NCBI GenBank assembly: GCA_021927905.1
Contig: BLLK01000045.1
Location: 496,001-560,000, forward strand
Direction of reading: 5' to 3'
DNA from: Chaetoceros tenuissimus
Lineage: Eukaryota > Bacillariophyta > Thalassiosirophyceae > Chaetocerotales > Chaetocerotaceae
Length of the DNA: 64,000 nt
The notes under the pieces are model-generated. The model made no database searches. It had not been told where the DNA came from and saw only the letters and a program-made list of their open reading frames with translations. Positions 63,722-64,000 of the stretch are shown here, piece after piece; positions within the stretch are counted from its first letter, which is position 1, and every line of letters begins with the position of its first letter. A program made the translations under genes and the position numbers.

Positions 63722-64000
63722 TTACTCAAATTTTCTCTTGATTCCAGTCTTTTTGCCAAGTAAAATCTGCTTAAATTCAACAGCGTCTTCTTTTGTATCT
63801 CCACTTGTATCCCCTTCTCCTGCCCTCCACTTCAATATTTTCTCAAGTTCTTTTACATCTACATTGCATTCATACACTTCCCACCGTTCATCACCAATCT
63901 CTACTTCACAAGATGAAATGTCATTTCCCTTGACAGAGACTTTATCAGCAGAAAAAAGTCTTGTCCCATTTTTCCATTGTTGTAAATTGCAATCAACCTT
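63722..64000 (-). CDS. C-terminal end of an unrecognised gene (partial)
   Basis: The minus strand is open from the window edge to a TAA at 63724-63722, giving 92 residues with coding-like composition: LQQWKNGTRLFSADKVSV, CEVEIGDERWEVYECNVDV, then a Lys/Glu-rich tail ending GKKTGIKRKFE. The alternation of charged and hydrophobic residues suggests a beta-rich domain followed by a basic tail that could be a nuclear signal. The gene continues beyond 64000, so neither length nor family can be stated. Confidence 0.6.
   Translation of the reverse strand, partial: KVDCNLQQWKNGTRLFSADKVSVKGNDISSCEVEIGDERWEVYECNVDVKELEKILKWRAGEGDTSGDTKEDAVEFKQILLGKKTGIKRKFE

Noticed and set aside
1-64000. Retroelements, DNA transposons, CRISPR arrays, operon-type organisation
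   Set aside because: No reverse transcriptase, integrase, transposase or capsid motif, no long terminal repeats and no regular spacer array were seen by eye on either strand.

Overview
The window looks like nuclear DNA of a diatom or a close stramenopile alga. It carries dispersed single genes on both strands, short GT-AG introns (56 to 143 nt), AT-rich intergenic DNA, and several proteins with a signal peptide followed by an A-x-A-F type motif, the bipartite plastid presequence of algae with complex red plastids (clearest as SAFAP in the TrpC-like protein at 36427). A nuclear Ycf36-type gene and a mitochondrial bL27 gene fit this. No virus-like element, transposon, CRISPR array or operon was recognised.

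Layout. 0-10 kb: choline-transporter-like protein, mitochondrial L27, a 2.9 kb gene-poor stretch with tRNA-Glu(UUC), a membrane-anchored SGNH-hydrolase-like protein and THOC5. 10-20 kb: an FkbM-type methyltransferase, a five-exon gene for a 1,629-residue modular protein, an orphan P-type-ATPase actuator-like protein and a homologue of an uncharacterised bacterial family. 20-31 kb: ankyrin protein, Ser/Asp-rich nuclear protein, plastid GNAT, glutaredoxin, a tiny membrane protein, a plastid J-domain protein and a sulfotransferase. 30-40 kb: short-chain dehydrogenase with an apparent frame break, small membrane proteins, leishmanolysin-like protease, degenerate IGP synthase-like protein, a GCIP/CCNDBP1-like protein and a three-RRM protein. 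40-53 kb: second sulfotransferase, RCE1 protease, Ycf36, cytochrome b5 reductase, a small polycationic secreted protein, a 1,454-residue TPR protein and a two-TM protein. 53-64 kb: large ankyrin protein, AP-4 mu, M23-domain protein, an unresolved ORF, tRNA-Lys(UUU) and the end of an unknown gene.

Themes. Six or more products appear plastid-targeted. Several look like secretory or Golgi enzymes (FkbM, SGNH, two sulfotransferases, M8 protease). THOC5 and a three-RRM protein with a UAP56-binding-like motif both point to mRNA export. The strongest candidate for something undescribed is the gene at 12025-17182. Its second half is built from six copies of one module, and its last three introns all sit at the same codon and phase at module ends. 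All exon joins were deduced by eye from splice signals and frame continuity.
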